Assembly: GCA_954871525.1 (NCBI GenBank)
Contig: OX940865.1
Location: 1-64,000 of the forward strand
DNA length: 64,000 nucleotides
From: Parietaria judaica
Taxonomy: Eukaryota; Streptophyta; Magnoliopsida; Rosales; Urticaceae
Direction of reading: 5' to 3'
Within the stretch, counting starts at the first letter, position 1. Each line of letters begins with the position of its first letter. A program made the translations under genes and the position numbers. The notes under the pieces were generated by a model. The model saw only the letters and a program-made list of their open reading frames with translations. It was not told the DNA's origin and made no database searches. Shown here piece after piece: positions 60,614 through 64,000 of the stretch.

Positions 60614-62907
60614 AACCCAATTTATAATAATAATACCTAAATAAAGGTCTAGCAACTGAAATTTCCTCAAGAACGCATCGTATTTGCTCTCGTAAAAAAA
60701 CAAATTTTTAAAACTTTTCGATAATGATTTTATCTCGTTAAATGCTTGTTATAGAAACTACGAGATAATGCTATGCGATTTAGGGATTAAAATAAGTAAA
60801 TGTGATATAAATACACATTACTAAGAATTTTGAAGTTCATTTTTGTTTAAAATATCGTTTGGTTAGAGTTGTTTTGGGTAAAAATGGGAAAAATACTCTG
60901 TTTTTTTGGCAGACGCATTAATTGGTGAAACCGGGTTTTTAGAGAGCGTAAAAAATTTTTAATGCCAAAAATATCCTAGTTTATAATAATACCACCCGGA
61001 TAAAGGTCTAGCAACTAAAATTTCATCAAGAACGCATCGTATTTGCTCTCGTAAGAAAACCAATTTTTAACACTTTTCAGTAATGATTTTAACATGTTAA
61101 ATGCTTGGTATACACTCTACGAGACAAAGCTTTGCGATTTAGGGATTAAAATAAGTAAATTTTATGTAAATACACATTAATAAGAATTTTGAAATTCTTT
61201 TTTTGTTAAAAATACTGTTTGATTAGGGTTGTTTTGCGTACAATGGGAAAAAGATTCAGTTTTTTTTTAGCAAGCATTAATTGGTGAATTAGGGTTTTTA
61301 TAGAGCGTTAAAAACTTTTAATGCCAAAAGTAACCCAATTTATAATAATAATACCCAAATAAAGGTCTAGCAACTGACATTTCCTCAAGAACGCATCGTA
61401 TTTACTCTCATAAAAAAACAAATTTTTAACACTTTTCGGTATTGATTTTATCCCGTTAAATTCTTGTTATAGAAACTACGAGATAGTGCTTTTCGATTTA
61501 GGGATTAAAATAAGTAAATGTGATATAAATACACATTATTAAGAATTTTGAAGTTCTTTTTTTTGTTTAAAATATCGTTTGATTAGGGTTGCTTTGGGTA
61601 AAATGGGAAAAAAAACACTGTTTGTTTTTGCGCACGCATTAATTGTTGAAACCGGGTTTTTAGAGAGTGTCAAAAACTTTTAATGCCAAAAATAACCTAG
61701 TTTATAATAATACCACCCAGATAAAGGTCTAGAACCTGAAATTTCATCAAGAGCGCATTGTATTTGCTCTCGTAAGAAAACCAATTTTTAAAACTTGTCG
61801 GTAATGATTTTAACATGTTAAATGCTTGGTATACACTCTACGAGATAGTGCTTTGCGATATAGGGATTAAAATAAGTAAATGTGATATAAATACACATTA
61901 ATAAGATTTTTAAGTTCATTTTTTATTTAAAATATCATTTGATAATGGTTGTTTTGAGTAAAATGGGGACAAGACTCAGTTTTTTTTTTAGCAAGCATTA
62001 ATTGGTTAATTAGGGTATTTAAAGAGCATCGAAAATTTTTAATGCCAATAATAACCCAATTTATAATAATAATACCCAAATAAAGGTCTAGCAACTGAAA
62101 ATTCCTCAAGAACGCATCATATTTGCTCTCGTAAAAAAACCAACTTTTAACACTTTTGGATAATGATTTTATCCCGTTAAAAGCTTGTTATAGAAACTAC
62201 GAGATAGTGCTTTCCGATTTAGGGATTAAAATAAGTAAATGTGATATAAATACACATTACTAAGAATTTTGAAGTTCATTTTTGTTTAAAATATCGTTTG
62301 GTTAGGGTTGTTTTGGGTAAAAATAGGAAAAAAGACTCTTTTTTTTTTGGCGGACGCATTTATTGGTGAAACCGGGTTTTTAGAGAGTGTCAAAAACTTT
62401 TAATGCTAAAAATATCCTATTTTATAATAATACCACCCGGATAAAGGTCTACCAACTGAAATTTCATCAAGAGCGCATCGTATTTGCTCTCGTAAGAAAA
62501 CCAATTTTTAACACTTGTTGGTAATGATTTTAACATGTTAAATCTTGGTATACACTCTACGAGATAGTGCTTTGCGATTTAGGGATTAAAATTAGTAAAT
62601 GTGATGTAAATACACATTAATAAGAATTTTGAAATTTATTTTTTGTTAAAAATACCGTTTGATTAGGGTTGTTTGGCGTACAATGGGAAAAAAGACTCAG
62701 TTTTTTTTTAGCAAGCATTAATTGGTGAATTAGGGTTTTTAAAGAGCGTTAAAAACTTCTAATTCCAAAAGTAATCCAATTTATAATAATAATAATACCC
62801 AAATAAAGGTCTAGCAATTGAAATTTCCTCAAGAACGCATCTTATTGGCTCTCGTTAAAAAAACCAATTTTTAACCGTTTTCGGTAATGATTTTATCCCG
62901 TTAAATG
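60614..62907. repeat. Third tetrameric HOR domain, right of the LTR
   Basis: This continues the HOR from 55333-57854 in phase: remainder of B 57629, then A 60745, B 61104, A 61463, B 61825, A 62184, B 62544. The LTR is absent from the neighbouring HOR copies, so it inserted after this local amplification or was not copied. Confidence 0.87.
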
Positions 62908-63266
62908 CTTTTTATAGAAACTACGAGATAGTGCTTTATGATTTAGGGATTAAAATAAGTAAATGTGATATAAATACACATTACTAAGAATTTTTAAGTT
63001 CATTTTTTGTTTAAAATATCGTTTCATTACGGTTGTTTTGGGTAAAATGGGAAAAAGACTCGTTTTTTTTTTAGCAAGCATTGATTGGTGAATTAGGGTT
63101 TTTAGAGAGCGTCAAAAACTTTTAATGCAAAAAATAACCCAATTTATAATAATACCACCCAAATAAAGGTCTAGCAACTGAAATTTCATCAAGAACGCGT
63201 CGTATTTGCTCTCGTAAAAAAACCAATTTTTAACACTTTTCGGTAAGAATTTTAATCCGTTAAATG
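62908..63266. repeat. Chimeric monomer: A first half, B second half
   Basis: A type through GATTACGGTTGTTTTGGGTAAAATGGG. After the T run it is B type (AGCAAGCATTGATTGG, GAATTAGGG, AACCCAATTT, CTCGTAAAAAAACC). The switch is at about position 150-165, later than in the other A/B chimeras. The next monomer (63267) is A. Confidence 0.85.
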
Positions 63267-64000
63267 CTTGATATGAAAACTACGAGATAGTACTTTGCAA
63301 TTTACGCATTAAAATAAGTAAATTTGATATAAATATACATTACTAAGAATTTTGAAGTCCATTTTTTGTTTAAAATATCGTTTGATTAGGGTTGTTTTGG
63401 GTAAAATGGGAAAAAGACTCTGTTTTTTTGGCGCACACATTAATTGGTTAAATTGGTATTTTAGAGAGCGGCAAAAAATTTTAATGCCAAAAAAAACCTA
63501 ATTTAAAATAATACCACCGAGATAAAGGTCTAGCAACTGAAATTTCATCAAGAGTGCATCGTATTTGCTCTCGTAAGAAAACCAATTTTTAATACTTTTC
63601 GGTAATGATTTTAACATGTTAAATGCTTGGTAAACACTCTACGAGATAGTGCTAAGCGATTTAGGGATTAAAATAATTAAATAGGATTTATATACACATT
63701 AATAAGAATTTTGAAGTTCATTTTTTGTTTAAAATATCGTTTGATTAGGGTTCTTTTGCGTAAAATCGGAATAAGACTCCGTTTTTTTTAGCAAGCATTA
63801 ATTGGTGAATTAGGGTTTTTAAAGAGCGTCAAAAACGTTTAATGCTAAAACTAACCCAATTTATAATAATACCACCCAAATAAAGGTCTAGCACTTGAAA
63901 TTTCAACAAGAACGCATCGTATTTGCTCTGGTAAAAAAACCAATTTTTAACACTTTTTGGTAATGAGTTTAACCTGTTAAATGTTTGTTATGGAAACTAC
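63267..64000. repeat. Terminal dimer and partial A monomer at the window edge
   Basis: Starts: A 63267 (head CTTGATATGAAAAC), B 63626, and the first 17 bp of an A at 63984. This last dimer has more private substitutions than average (AGGATTTATATACAC, GCTAAGCGATTT, AAATCGGAATAAG). Confidence 0.9.

Larger units (their letters stand above)
60609..64000. repeat. Satellite array, right part, continuing past the window end
   Basis: The same A/B array resumes after the LTR insertion in the exact phase in which it was broken: the B monomer that began at 57629 continues from 60614 (60609-60613 is the duplicated target). Later starts are A 60745, B 61104, A 61463, B 61825, A 62184, B 62544, an A-head/B-body chimera 62908, A 63267, B 63626, and a partial A at 63984. 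The array runs off the right edge, so its true length is unknown. Confidence 0.98.

Noticed and set aside
12541..62109. Other short open frames of 60-91 codons (for example 12541-12735, 17269-17520, 25130-25342, 51695-51910, 55059-55241, 56086-56361, 61927-62109)
   Set aside because: All lie in satellite monomers, encode low-complexity K/F/L/I/N-rich peptides from the same phases, and vanish with single-base indels in neighbouring copies. No CDS is supported.
1..64000. CRISPR-like repeat and spacer pattern
   Set aside because: The repeated unit is hundreds of bases long with no unique spacers. The whole unit is repeated, which is a satellite.
1..64000. CENP-B-like box in the monomers
   Set aside because: I looked for NTTCG....A..CGGGN. 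The TTCGG and CCCG words in the B tail do not have the right spacing or order.

Overview
The window is almost entirely one plant-type tandem satellite. About 61.2 kb of the 64 kb (1-57854 and 60609-64000) is a head-to-tail array of roughly 170 monomers of about 359 bp, about 70% A+T by eye. I see no credible protein-coding gene, tRNA, rRNA or CRISPR array. The only non-satellite DNA is a complete 2,754-bp LTR-like insertion (57855-60608) and an unexplained insert of about 145 bp (about 56347-56491). A flowering plant is the best guess: the LTR has TG...CA ends, a plant-like TATA box and a 5-bp target duplication, and the monomers carry TTTAGGG/telo-box words. Nothing here identifies the species.

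The basic unit is a dimer of about 718 bp made of two diverged monomers. Type A starts with CTTGTTATAGAAAC, has GGCGCACGCATTAATTGG and AAACCGGGTTTTT in its body, and ends TTTTAACATGTTAAATG. Type B starts with CTTGGTATACACTC, has AGCAAGCATTAATTGG and GAATTAGGGTTTTTAAAG, and ends TTTTATCCCGTTAAATG. Every monomer start I could read is listed in the block entries. A and B alternate strictly except at a limited set of chimeric monomers and two out-of-register junctions.

Region by region: 1-3218 irregular, with B-B-B and B-B runs; 3219-4652 two near-identical dimers; 4653-9050 plain dimers; 9050-14797 a 2.87-kb (8-monomer) tandem duplication; 14798-18257 plain dimers; 18258-20410 three near-identical dimers; 20411-25788 dimers broken by chimeras; 25789-37978 a tetrameric higher-order repeat (HOR) of about 1,435 bp; 37979-41612 mixed; 41613-50989 a multi-kilobase segmental duplication with a readable 7-bp microhomology breakpoint at 45581-45587; 51239-54814 a second tetrameric HOR; 54815-55332 a deletion-fused pair; 55333-62907 a third tetrameric HOR split by the solo LTR; 62908-64000 a chimera and the array continuing off the end.

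The window records satellite evolution: nested amplification at 359, 718, 1,435 and 2,871 bp and larger, A/B recombinants, microhomology deletions, and one retrotransposon insertion later reduced to a solo LTR. A centromeric, pericentromeric or subtelomeric heterochromatin location is plausible but cannot be shown from sequence alone. I found no new gene system; the notable content is the array's internal architecture.
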